The notes beneath the pieces are model-generated. The model had not been told where the DNA came from. It saw nothing but the letters and a program-made list of their open reading frames with translations, and made no database searches. DNA of 64,000 nucleotides from contig JAUCBN010000004.1 in the NCBI GenBank assembly GCA_035048815.1, positions 14,846,001 to 14,910,000 on the forward strand. The letters run 5' to 3'. This DNA comes from Abelmoschus esculentus (Eukaryota > Streptophyta > Magnoliopsida > Malvales > Malvaceae). This document shows positions 1-10,350 of the stretch, piece by piece; position 1 is the first letter of the stretch; each line of letters begins with the position of its first letter. Made by a program: the position numbers and the translations under genes.

Positions 1-590
1 GTAATCCATTTATCTAATATCGAGAGAGTTAGATTCACGAAATGAATAAGTACGGTGTTTCAATCAGGAAACACTAACTCGGCCTAGAGATAGGTTAAGA
101 GTTTCAGCGGCTAAGAGAAGTGTGGGATTGGTTGATGATTATAATTGATTCACGCCGAGAGGTATCATCAAGGACTAGTCTTCAACAGTACTTCGACTTA
201 GAGATAGCGGAGCCATCAAAGGACACTTTGCCAAACTTTGGTAAAATCTGCCCAAGAGCAAGAGATTGCCGAGGCAGTAATCTGCAGTGCTGCCGAGATA
301 GTGTTGTGCAATTGTATTGGACAGAAGCATATCAATCAAATCCACTATATGACACAACTGGATCCTTCCCTCTTTCTCAATTTGATCTCCTTTATTTTAG
401 TTTTCTTTATTTTAAGTTATTAATCTAATCTAAACCCATTTATCTGTGTTCTTTATTTTATAGAACAAGAAGACCAAAAGAAGACATATTAAGTACACCA
501 ATCCCAATGGAGACGATACACGATAAATACTTATCCTTTATTAGTTACGACGTGTACACTGCACAGATTGCGCTTTTATTGCACGCATCA
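1..590 (+). repeat. Athila-type LTR, 3' portion
   Basis: This is the downstream part of a plus-oriented Athila-family LTR whose start lies left of the window. It matches the LTR at 60415-61821 over its length: the block from GTAATCCATTTATCT, the ACTCGGCCTA block, the TTTCAGCGGCTAA block, and an end in CACGCATCA at 590. A copy of the family palindrome (GCCGAGGCAGT) lies near 268-300. Immediately after 590 the sequence changes to Tat protease, with no tRNA-Asp primer site following, so this is either a solo LTR or the 3' LTR of an element lying to the left. If it inserted normally, the left flank should end in GTTGC. It has no coding function. Confidence 0.85.
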
Positions 591-1075
591 GTTGCCTATC
601 GACAGTGCTCATATGAAAAGTTATCAGAATGTGGTCAGAGCCTTTGACGGAACTACGAGAGATGTGTTGGGTAGGATAGAAGTGACGCTGCTGATTAGGC
701 CATCTGTGTACACTGTAGATTTTGTTGTTATGGACATCAAGCCCACTTATAATTGTCTACTTGGGAGACCCTGGATTCATTCAGCTGGGGCAGTGCCATC
801 ATCTCTACATTAAAAATTAAAGTTTGTAATCGATGGAAAGCTAGTATGTGTAGGGGCGGAGGAAGACATTATTGCTACAGTTTCTATTGATGCGCCGTAC
901 ATCCAAGCGAATGAGGATGCTTTGGAGTGTTCTTTCAGGGTATTGTTTATCAATGTCGCATTTGTTGCTGAAGGTGAGAAATTTTCGTGCCCTAGGCTGT
1001 CAAACTGCACAGAAATTACTATTAAGGAAACTTTCGGCAAAGGAGCCAAGACTGGAAAGGGATTAAGAAGAAAGT
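591..1075 (+). pseudogene. Tat element protease, C-terminal part (broken)
   Basis: Retropepsin-like protease region that would release mature Gag and Pol proteins. The catalytic Asp motif is not here; it would lie upstream of the Athila LTR that ends at 590. What remains includes VRAFDGT and the LLGRPWIH block typical of Tat proteases (about 740-785). A TAA at 811-813 stops the frame, which then continues open to 1075. The end runs into the Copia solo LTR. The continuation (GKG-rich segment, about 1035-1070) resumes at 2514 after the LTR and one copy of the AAAGT duplication. Identification as a Tat protease is firm; it is not functional. Confidence 0.8.
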
Positions 1076-2508
1076 TTTTAGGACCGCTGGCATATCCCAT
1101 GGCGCAGTGGAACAAAATTACGACAGTCTTTCCAGAGATTCATGTACGTTTAATCCGAAATCGGGAGAAAAAGATGCGATGACTTACATCGGTTCCTTGA
1201 TAAGCAGCAAAAACAACAACTGGATCTGCTACAATCACGGTCGTTCGACAATTCGAATCTTTAGCCTCCACGAATATCGTCTTGGCCTCTACTCAATTCA
1301 CCCGGTTGAGAGCAAATCTCGAAAAACTATTTTTCGTGATTTTAGGTCTGGGAATACGGGATTCTCTGATATTCGGCTGCTAGACCCAAAGGTCCCTTAT
1401 ATATATGTGTAACCGTAGGTATAAGAGTTTTATTCCGAATTTGTTTGAGAAATCCTTAAACTTTGGGATCTATATTTAATCTGAATTTGAAAAGGAATAC
1501 AATTACTTTAATTATATCCTTTTTATTAAATTCGAGATTAAATATAATCTACTTATACATATATATTTGTTGCTCCTTTTCAACCATTAGGTGTGACCCT
1601 GTAGGCACATTGTAACGCTAGTAATAATATTAGAATAATCCCAATATTACAAACAATGAGTGATATCTAGCAATATATCATTGTCATATAAGTTACAAGA
1701 GATCATGATTCGATGTACCATGTCCGTGACCAACTCTCTTAATGTATTATATCCTTTTGGTCCTTTAATATCTTTAATAGGCACAAGTCTTGAAATAATC
1801 ACACTTGTATAGCCTATTTTAATGTTTCTTGATATCTAGAGTGGATTACTGTTAATGAATAATTTGTGATATCTCATATCAACCTTTTCAAGCATGGCCA
1901 TGCATTTCTAGTCTCACTCAATCAAGTGACCTTTGATATATTTTCCTATTATGTAGGAAGGACAAATACTATCTCGATCATTCAAATCTTATTTAATACA
2001 TTATAATATGTCCAGTGTCAGTTTTTATAGTGTAACTAATTACGAGACACATTTAACTGCATCAAAACATAAAACAACATATGTTGAGATAGTAATAATC
2101 TCAAGTTTAAGGATTATACATATGGTTGTCACTATGAGCAATATCGTGACCGTCACATAATAATCCAAGACATATGCTCAGAGCGGGTAAATCCAATATA
2201 TTATTCTCTATTAATATATTCATGTATTAATTCTGACATCTCTATGTCAATGACAATTCATTGTTATCAATTAATCACATGTTAGTCTTAAGCGTATTAT
2301 TATTGTCCATAACCATAATAATACTTGACTAAGGATCTTTTAATAATAATACATATATTATTATATGGACCTTATTGTTTCTCAGTTTATGTTATACATT
2401 GACACATATATCTGAAAATAATAATGGTAATGCCTTTATTCAATAAAATTGGTAAATAAAAGTATCCTTACAATCATCATATGGTTGGTCTTTGGGCATA
2501 CTCTAACA
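1076..2508 (-). repeat. Copia-type solo LTR
   Basis: A 1433-bp LTR in minus orientation, flanked by the 5-bp duplication AAAGT (1071-1075 and 2509-2513). Read on the minus strand it begins TGTTAGAGTATGCCC and ends in a GGTCC-containing terminus degraded from AACA. A TATA-like TATATATAAG lies at 1398-1407. A second, longer copy in the opposite orientation is at 40576-42191. The presence of target-site duplications with no internal domain shows a solo LTR formed by LTR-LTR recombination. The Copia assignment rests on the TGTTAGA terminus and general form, not on coding sequence. Confidence 0.8.
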
Positions 2509-2883
2509 AAAGTTACAAGGAAGTTTGCGCCTGAGATCCGTGGTTATGAAAAAGGGTCGAGCTGGGCTAGGTTTTTTGATGGAGGCATTTTGGAAGAAAT
2601 AAGGAAAAGTTGTGGCTACGGGCCGATATCATTGAGTTCCAAAATTGTCTTCATATCTCGGGGATTTGTGAATGTCGCAGAGCAAGCTGAAAAGAGTCGT
2701 CAAAAGGCTATTAAGCTGCATGAGGAAAAAATCTTCGGGGATGCTGTTGATGGTTTGCTTGTCGGAGGAATTTCTGAAGGACCAAGGATGAACTTTCTAG
2801 AGGGAATCCGTCCATGCCTCCCTGGTGAGACTCTGAAGAACTGGACTGTAGAGGATTTACCTATAGTGTTTAAAACAGAGTAA
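2509..2883 (+). pseudogene. Tat post-protease / linker region
   Basis: Open frame continuing the Tat polyprotein after the solo LTR, containing a glycine-rich patch (EIRGYEKGSSW) that corresponds to the G-patch-like segment often following Tat protease. It ends at a TAA/TAATG around 2881. Its function within the element is not established. The frame is open for about 125 codons, followed by a short T-rich gap that may be an intron. Confidence 0.6.
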
Positions 2884-2915
2884 TGCCAAGAACCATCTTA
2901 TACTTTTGCCCGCGA

Positions 2916-3049
2916 GTATAAGGGATTTTCTGTAAAGGGCTTTTACATATTTCATTGCAAATAAAGATGTTTCTTTTGTTCTCAAATGGCAAACATTCAT
3001 TTTCTTTTTTTGTTTATTCCCATCCAAATATATAAAATTTTCTTTGCAG
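2916..3049 (+). other. Possible Ogre/Tat-type intron between protease and RT
   Basis: Between the post-protease frame and the RT frame lies a 134-base AT-rich gap ending in a polypyrimidine stretch and TTTTCTTTGCAG (AG at 3048-3049). Candidate donors are GTATAAG at 2916 and GTAAAG at 2932. Ogre/Tat elements are known to carry an intron here whose splicing joins gag-pro to RT. The acceptor is convincing by eye; the donor choice is uncertain. Confidence 0.35.
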
Positions 3050-3068
3050 GTTCTCAATCAATGATTGC

Positions 3069-4215
3069 GTGAGTAATTCTATGCCTAATTTCGAAATAGA
3101 TTTGAAAAGGATCTCTTGTCTAATAGAAATTAATGAGTGTGAAGATAATATGGATTATGAGGTTCCTGAAGAATTACTGAGGTTGGAAGAAAAAGAAGAT
3201 AAACAGATCATGCCTTACAAAGAAAAAATAGATTCTGAATCTGGGTACTGAAGAATTAAAAAAAGAAGTCAAGATTGGGGCAAGGGCAAAACAAGACCTA
3301 ATTGATTTGTTGCGAGATTTCAAAGATGTTTTTGCATGTTCTTATCAGGATATGCCCGGTCTGAACACTGACATTGTGGTGCACAAGTTGCCTATTAGGC
3401 CAGAATGTAAACCGGTACAGAAGAGGCTCAGAAGGTTGAGGCCATAAATGCTCTTGAAAATTAAGGAAGAGGTGTAGAAACAGATTGTTGCGGGATTCCT
3501 ATAAGTGGAAACATATCTAGAGTGGGTTGCAAATATAGTTCCGGCACCGAAGAAACACGGAAAACTACGGATGTGTGTGGATTATAGGGAATTGAATAAA
3601 GCTAGTCCAAAAGATAATTTTCCTTTACCTCATATAGATGTTCTGGTTGACAATACTTCAGGACATTCATGGTTTTCCTTCATGGATGGTTTCTCGGGAT
3701 ACAATCAGATCAAAATGAATTCAGAGGATATGGAGAAAACAACTTTTACTACATTATGGGGCACATTTTATTACAAAGTTATGCCTTTCGGATTGAAGAA
3801 TGCTGGGGCAACGTATCAGAGAGCTATGGTAACATTGTTCCATAATATGATGCATAAGGAAATTGAAGTTTATGTGGATGATATGATAGCCAAGTCCCAA
3901 ACAGAAGATGAACATGTTCAGAATTTAAGAAAGTTATTCTAGAGGCTGCGAAAGTATCAGTTGAAACTTAACCCTAACAAGTGAACCTTTGGGGTAGCAT
4001 CCGGCAAGTTGCTCGGTTTCGTGGTCAGTAGACGAGGCATTGAAATTGATTCAGATAAAGTCAAGGCGATTCAGGATTTACCGCTTCCAAAAACACAAAA
4101 AGAAGTTCGAGGTTTCCTTGGAAGTTTGAACTATGTCTCTCGGTTTATTTCTCAGTTAACTGATAGATGTGATCCAATCTTTAAATTGCTTCGAAAGAAT
4201 AATCCAGGAGAGTGA
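3069..4215 (+). pseudogene. Tat reverse transcriptase (decayed)
   Basis: RT domain of the Tat element, which would copy element RNA into cDNA. Seen in order: an acidic leader (3069-3251), DMPGL and VVHKLP (about 3350-3390), WVANIVPAPK (from 3520), VCVDYRELNKASPKDNFP-like finger/palm block, FMDGFSGYNQIK, KTTFTT, MPFGLKNAGATYQRAM and the catalytic YVDDM at 3871. The connection region GFVVSRRGIEID and FLGSLNYVSRFI follows to 4215. Breaks: a frameshift near 3230-3250 and stops at 3445 (TAA), 3475 (TAG), 3502 (TAA), 3940 (TAG), 3982 (TGA) and 4213 (TGA). Catalytic residues remain, but the gene is clearly dead. Confidence 0.9.
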
Positions 4216-4680
4216 GATGATTAGTGCCAAGAAGCGTTGGACAAGATCAAACAATACTTGTCAAATGCATCGGTATTGGTGGCACCTGTTCCCGATAGAC
4301 CGTTGATCCTCTACTTGACAGTGTTTGAGAATTCTATGGGGTGTGTGTTAGGGCAACATGATGATACTGGAAAAAAGAAAGAGCAATTTATTACCTAAGT
4401 AAAATTTTTACCGAGTGTGAGGTACGATACCCATTTATCCATAAGATGTGTTGTGCACTTGTTTGGGTTACCCGTTGGCTCAGGTAATACATGTTATACC
4501 ATACTATATGGCTGATATCAAAGCTTGATCCATTGAAGTTTCTGATGGAAGCCCCAACATTGACTGGAAGATTAGCATATTGGCAAATATTGTTGTCTGA
4601 ATTTGACATATTGTATGTGAGCCAGAAAGCAGTTAAAGGGAGCATTATAGCTGATTTTCTCGCAAGCAGAGCTTCAGAAG
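4216..4680 (+). pseudogene. Tat RNase H (first, retroviral-type; frameshifted)
   Basis: RNase H1-like segment that would remove RNA from the RNA-DNA hybrid. Translation in shifting frames shows the LVAPVPDRPLILYLTV and GCVLGQHDDTGKK blocks (about 4270-4380), then after frameshifts near 4390-4490 the stretch WLISKLDPLKFLMEAPTLTG and the KAVKGSIIADFLA end at about 4620-4665. At least two indels and a stop at about 4218 break it. Confidence 0.8.
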
Positions 4681-4740
4681 ATTATGAGCCTCTAAACTTT
4701 GACTTTCCCGATGAAGATGTGATGACTATCTCTGTAGAAG

Positions 4741-5130
4741 AAAATGATGCTTCAGAGATGAAAAAGTGGAGATTGTATTTCGATGGAGCAGTTAATGCCT
4801 TGGGACGGGGAATTGGAGCTGTGTTGATCTCTCTAGATGGTATACACTATCCTCTCATGAGCAAGTTGGAGTTTTTTTGTACTAACAATATGGCGGAGTA
4901 CGAAGCGTGTGTTATGGGATTGAGGGCTGCAATAGAAAGGAAAATAAAAGCTCTAAAGGTGTCTGGAGATTCAGCCTTAGTCATTTATCAACTGCGTGAG
5001 AATGGGAGACTAAAGACACAAAGTTGATAGAATATCGGAAGTTGTTATTGGAATTGATGGAAGAGTTTGAGGAGATAACTTTTGCATACCTCCCTATAGA
5101 AGATAATCTAATGGCTGATGCCTTAGCTAC
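4741..5130 (+). pseudogene. Tat second RNase H, archaeal-type (aRNH)
   Basis: A second RNase H domain, the diagnostic feature of the Tat clade. The four acidic catalytic positions can be seen: YFDGA (about 4778), NMAEYEACV (about 4890), SGDSALVIYQ (about 4965) and MADALATLA (about 5112). The first three lie in one frame that ends at 5027; a frameshift near 5010-5030 moves the fourth into another frame. Its role in the cycle is thought to be auxiliary to the first RNase H. Confident identification; broken by one indel. Confidence 0.85.
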
Positions 5131-5159
5131 ACTAGCTTCGGTATTTCAAGCAAATAGAC

Positions 5160-6490
5160 CGGAGGACATGATGCTGATCCGAATGCAAAGTTATGAAACG
5201 TACGCTCATTGCTGTAACATAGAAGATGAAGATGGTAATCCCTGGTATTTTGATATCCTGCAATACATCAAGTTCCAGGTTTATCCGTTTGAAGTAAATG
5301 ATAATGATAAAAGAACAATTAGAAGAATGGTTGTCGGGTATATGTTAGATGGTGATATCCTGTACAAGAAGAGTAAAGATCAAGTGTTACTCAGATGTGT
5401 CAACGCACGAGAAGCTGAAACTATCCTCGAAGAGGTGCATAATGGAATATGTGGCATACATGCCAATGCTTTCTCAATGACGCAAAAAATAATGAGATAC
5501 GGGTATTAATGGTCCACCATGGAAGGAGATTGTATAAAGTACGCCAAGAAGTGTCACAAATGCCAGATTTATGCAGATAAGATCAATTCTCCCCCGGTAC
5601 TGTTACATACAATGAATTCACCTTGGCCTTTTGTTGTATGGGGTCTGGATGTAATTAGACAGATCCATCCTAAAGCTTCGAATAGGCATCGTTTCATCTT
5701 AGTGGCTATCGATTATTTCACCAAGTGTATAGAAGTTGCTTATTATGCTAACATTACAAGGTCAACCGTTTGAAAATTCTTGAAGAAAGAGATCATTTGT
5801 CGATATGGTCTACTAGAGCGAATCATTACTGATAATGCTACCAATTTCAGCAACAAAGTGATTGCAGAAACTTATGAGCAATTCAAAATAATTCACCATA
5901 ACTCTGTGGCATACCGACCGAAGATGAATGGAGCGGTTGAGGCAGCTAACAAAAATATCAAGAAGATTATATTGAAAATGACAGAAACGTACAAAGATTG
6001 GCATGAAAGACTTCCTTTTGCCTTGTTTGCATACCGCACTTCAGTGAGAACTTCTACCGGGGCAACGCCTTATTCTCTATTGTATGGGACTGAAGCAGTG
6101 TTGCCACTTGAAGTCGAAATTCCATCTCTTTGAGTATTGTCAGAGGTAAAATTAGATGATGCAGAATGGGCACAAATTCATTTTGATCAGTTGAATTTGA
6201 TTGAAGAAAAACGGTTGAGAGCTATCTGCCATAGCCAAATGTATCAGAAGCGAAGGATTCGAGCTCATGATAAGAAAGTTCGACTGCGAGAGTTCCGAGA
6301 GGGTGATCTAGTGCTTAAAAAAATCTTGCCGATACATCGTGATTTTCGTAGGAAATGGATGCCGAATTGGGAAGGGCCATATGTTGTCAAAAAGGCATTT
6401 TCCGGAGGCGCATTGATCTTGACTGAAATGGACGGAAAATAATTGCACAAGCCTGTGAATTCCAATTCAGTTAAGAAGTACTACGTTTGA
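5160..6490 (+). pseudogene. Tat integrase (decayed)
   Basis: Integrase that would insert the cDNA. The N-terminal HHCC zinc finger is visible as HNGICGIH (about 5437) and CHKCQ (about 5553), with a TAA at about 5507 between them. The catalytic core shows GLDVI (first Asp, about 5643), TDNATNFS (second Asp, about 5829) and GAVEAANKNIKK (Glu, about 5932). A TGA at 5771-5773 and another near 6131-6133 interrupt the frame. The C-terminal part has WEGPYVVKKAFSGGALIL (about 6370-6425), and the frame peters out at a TAA near 6440 and a TGA at about 6488. All catalytic residues are present; the gene is inactivated by stops. Confidence 0.88.
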
Positions 6491-7591
6491 AGAATAAAAA
6501 GAGAAGAATAAAAAATAAAAATAAATAGAAAAAAAGTAAAAGAAAGAAACAAAAACCCGAAAGGCGTTTCATAAAAAATGATAAAAATAAAGAAAAGGAG
6601 GGATCGAGATGAAAACCCGCAAAGGGCGTCCCAAAGGAGGATTTGGGTTGAAAACCATAAATGGAGGCTCAAATGCATGACAGTAGGCATCCGACAATTT
6701 ATACCTCTCGGTTATCTAGTATTTCATAAGGGGCTTCATGTTTGCAAAGTTGGATCCTCACTTGAAGAATTGTTAGACAAGCAAATCTGTTTTAAATCTA
6801 TATTTCGGGAAAAGGTCCAGATGACCACATGTGATAGGCGTTTGAGGATTTGCCTTTGTTCCTTGTATTCTTAATCAGTTTTCCATGACTATTCGAAATT
6901 CTGTACTCTTTACAAACATACAAAAGCTTCAATAAAACATTCATTTTCTCTTCCGAGCTTTCCTTTTATCCAAAGCATCATGCTAGTGAACTCAGGTAAA
7001 TTAATAAATGCATAAAGTCTCTTGTCATTGTTATGTTTTAAAAGTTACAGGTAATACTTCATTTCCCAGATTAGGATAATTGGATATAAGTGGATATGTT
7101 CAGGTGAAAAGATGAAACCTTGAAGCAAATTAGGGTTCAATGGATACGATTTAGAAGAAAGTTTTCAATAGTGGCCAAGATCAGTTCGAAAAAATGAAAA
7201 AAAGAAAAGAAAATAATAGAAGAAAAGAGAAAAAGAAAAAACCAAAGTGAAAAACAAGTTTGAGAAAAAATTTTAAGTAAAAACTTGAAAAGGTACTTCG
7301 CAACAAGTTTTGGCGGTCACCAAAGATTTCTCTTTTAATGTGAGATGAAGAGTCAAGACATGACCAAGAATGCAGAAAGAGGATGAACAGCCAAATGGAC
7401 TCATCAAAATGATGATTGACTGATAATATGTCTTTCTAGGCAATACTCATGCATCATAATAGAAATATCTGCATTAGGATCATACTAATAATGCATCATA
7501 TGTCTGTTTAACAGGATTCAGGAATCTATGATAAATAATTCAAAGAAAAACAATTGAATCAACAAACAACACCAATTCAAGCTTTCAAGGA
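6491..7591 (+). other. Tat 3' noncoding tract, purine-rich
   Basis: No coding region recognised. The stretch contains A/G-rich low-complexity sequence (about 6490-6600 and 7190-7270) and a middle part with GAAAACCCGCAAAGGGCG-type sequence at about 6612 of the kind seen after integrase in Tat elements. It leads into the hairpin array. Small open frames here look fortuitous. Confidence 0.6.
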
Positions 7592-8092
7592 ATACGAGGA
7601 ATTTCATAATGAGAAGAACAACCTCGGGTTCTATCACTTTTTGTCTGAAGAAATTCATAATGAGAAGAACAACTTCAAACTCTGGAGAAAATCATAATGA
7701 GAAGAACAACTCCAGATTTCCCAGAGACGAGCAATTTCATAATGAGAAGAACAACCTCAGTTTCCGTCACTTGATAAGTTTGAAGAAATTCATAATGAGA
7801 AGAACAACTTCAAACTTTGAAGAATTTCATAATAAGAAGAATAACTCCAAATTTCATGGGATACGACGAATTTCATAACGAGAAGAATAGCTTCGGGTTC
7901 CATCACTTTTTGTCTGAAGAAATTTATAATGAGAAGAACAGCTTGAGACCCTGGAGAATTTCATAATGAGAAGAACAACTTCAATTTTCATGAGATGCGA
8001 GGAATTTCATAATGAGAAGAACAACCTCGGGTTCCATGACATGTAATTTGCTTGAAGAAATCCATAATGAGAAGAACAGTTTCAAGCTTCAA
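7592..8092 (+). repeat. Tandem hairpin array in the Tat 3' region
   Basis: Eleven copies of a conserved 22-base core (beginning AATTTCATAATGAGAAG) occur at irregular spacing of about 37-55 bases. They are arranged as a trimeric repeat of about 134 bases (types A, B and C). The bases flanking each core are complementary and differ by type: CGAGG/CCTCG (units 1 and 10), TGAAG/CTTCA (unit 2), TCTGGAG/CTCCAGA (unit 3) and AGTTTGAAG/CTTCAAACT (unit 5). Units 9 and 11 pair with one G-U each, units 6-8 carry one mismatch, and unit 4 is weak. Tat/Ogre 3' regions are known to hold variable tandem repeats; the covarying arms are what stands out here. Confidence 0.85.
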
Positions 8093-8173
8093 TAGCGTTG
8101 AAAGGTGGCCAAGAAGTTCAGATGAAATTCGTGTCTTTTCAGTCTTTGCTCTTCTCCTATTCCACAACATTGA

Positions 8174-8188
8174 ACAAAGAGGGGCTGT
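8174..8188 (+). promoter_or_regulatory. Tat polypurine tract
   Basis: A purine-rich run AACAAAGAGGGG followed by CTGT lies directly before the 3' LTR start (TGTAATACCC at 8189). This is where plus-strand DNA synthesis would be primed. Confidence 0.65.
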
Positions 8189-10350
8189 TGTAATACCCGA
8201 ATCTCGTCCGAGGTTCGAATAAATACGGCCTATGTGGTAAATATAAATATTATATATAAATAAATAAATAAAAAGTTTGAAAAAGGGTGAGATGGGGGGT
8301 TAATAACGTTTAGTATGGGAGGTTAATTGGTAATGGTGGAGCATTTATGGAGTAATGATGAAGCAATTAGGGGGGTTACAAGGGTATAACCGAAGCCAAT
8401 ATGAAAAGTTTGATGGCTTTTTAATAAAGGGGGGTACATTGGTTAACTTGAAAAGAAAAAAAGGAAGAAAAGGGGGATTTTTGGAACTAAATCGCAGAGA
8501 GAGAGGGGGATCCATTTTTTACTCTATCACCAAACCGAGAAGACATGGAGAAGAACGGTGAAATACTATATTGAAGCCTTGGACTACTTAATCTTTCGGT
8601 CTAAGACTCTCCCTTTTTAGGTATTTATTTGTTGTATCATCATGTTTTTTTAATTTGTTTCTTCCGTTTTTGTTTGAATCTTGTAAGCAAGCTCGTTGTT
8701 TGTAATCACGACATGATTTGTATTTTTTAGATTCTTTATTTTCCTGCTACTTTTGGGAAAATGGATCTCCAATTTTATGAGCTTTATCCAAATTTGTTGC
8801 TTGTTGCTGCTTCACTGTCACTGTTCTATTTTTGCTTCTTAATCTGGGTTTCCTTCTATTTGAGCAAATACCTTTTTTTAATATATATAAAAAAGATATC
8901 TTATTTTTTATATAGTTCTTGATGAAAAAAAGGGTTTGATTCACATAAAGAGGAAGTATCAATATTTATGTCTATCTGAGTTTCATTCGTATGCTAAAAC
9001 GTTTGTTTTATACCATATGAAGAAGTGAAAGAGTTTTATATTTGCTCCTAGTTTATATTATGGGAACTGATCAATGTTTAGTTTGTGTCCTGCATGCATG
9101 ATGGCGTGAATAAGACAATGAGGGAAGAAAAAATAATCTGTATAATTGACAAATGTGACGTCTTGTTGTCAACAAGTTACTACTCCAGTAGCAAGACTTG
9201 TGAATTTCAAGTTGTAATACATGTTTAAATGTAAATAATAGTAAATTTAATAAATAAATATAATAATAATTAATAAATAAATTAAAGAGAGAGAGGGGTA
9301 TTAAATATATGTGTTGTAATTTGGGTTTTTTGTTATGAAATGGAATCTTATTTGGGTCTTTGTTTTTTAATTAGTATTTTTATTTATTTGTCTAATTTTA
9401 TTTGTTTGAGTATATGTAAATTCATATAGTATATTTTGTTTAGGAAGTCACCTAATTCACACCTAATTAATTAAATTTGATCCTTTTTACGGTTAGTCAC
9501 TTTAATTAAATAATAAATTTAAATAAGAAGATAATTATAGTAACGATGGCATTTTAATCATATACCTCAGATACACTAATCGGTTAGTGTTTTGACGTAA
9601 CATTATGTTGACCAAGAGAGTGTACTTTGGTATCGCATTCGAAGTTCCATCGAAACCGAGAAAATGATAAATAATTTAAGGTTAGAATTAAATAAAATTA
9701 ATTAGGTAAATAACTAGAAACACCAATAGTATTATTAATTTTATTAAGTGTTTAGATGGTAGTGTCCGATCGTTCGAATGTTATCATAATACACTAGGTA
9801 AATTAATAATTTAATAGGGTTTTAAATATTTAATTAATGGAGCCTTATAGGTTAGAACTTAAAATGAACAAGATAATAACCGGTCATGCATTTAAAACCT
9901 TTTGGAGCAGAGTTTATATTTCTTTAAATACGAGTTAAGGTTTACTATTATAGGACGTCTTATTCAAGCTCGTATTTAAAAGAAATATATTTTCTTATCC
10001 AAAAGGATATCTTCATTCGAACGATATTCATTTGACAATGATGAATTAAATTTATATTATTATTCGAAATACCAAAAATGCCACGTGAAATTAATAAGGT
10101 ACCGATCTTGAGCGCTTGTATAGGGTCATCCTTACGCGTAACCAACTCCAGAACTCAAATATTTTAAAATGAATTTCTGGTTTGTTTTATGGTGTTTGGC
10201 CTACCAAAGTGGCCGGTGGCGACTCCAAGTCATTTTAAAATTAAAATAATAATGTTTTTGATAACACCCTGATTTTCATAATTAATCGATTTTGCAAAAT
10301 CAACTTGCCAGGCTATTTTTGACACACTCGGTTTTAAAATGGTCGCGACA
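8189..10350 (+). repeat. Tat element 3' LTR
   Basis: About 2.16 kb from TGTAATACCCGAATC to GGTCGCGACA, with canonical TG...CA ends, a polypurine tract before it and satellite sequence immediately after it. An AT-rich TATATATAAA at 8251-8260 could be a TATA box, but the surroundings are AT-rich. No coding region is present. TGGCGACTCC at 10217 resembles the tRNA-Arg primer-site sequence used by this clade but lies inside the LTR. The right boundary rests on the CA end and the abrupt switch to satellite; the partner LTR is not in the window to confirm it. Confidence 0.7.

Larger units (their letters stand above)
591..10350 (+). mobile_element. Tat/Ogre-type Ty3 retrotransposon, 5'-incomplete in window
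   Basis: A plus-strand Ty3 element of the Tat (Ogre/Retand) clade. In order it shows the protease remainder (591-1075), the post-protease region (2509-2883), RT, RNase H, archaeal-type RNase H, integrase (to about 6490), a long noncoding 3' tract with tandem repeats, a polypurine tract and a 3' LTR (8189-10350). The second RNase H and the protease-RT spacer with a possible intron are established hallmarks of this clade. The reading frames carry many stops and several frameshifts, so the copy is dead. It is interrupted by a Copia solo LTR at 1076-2508 and abuts an Athila LTR at its left. The 5' LTR, primer site and gag are outside the window. Confidence 0.88.

Noticed and set aside
7609..7878. 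Repetitive peptide (MRRTTS/HNEKNN) encoded by the hairpin array
   Set aside because: The frame is not kept between units (spacings are not multiples of three) and stops occur soon after; the paired arms explain the sequence better.
10217..10226. TGGCGACTCC as a tRNA-Arg primer site of a second Tat element
   Set aside because: No LTR end (CA) stands just before it and it lies 133 bases inside the LTR; no element interior follows, only satellite.
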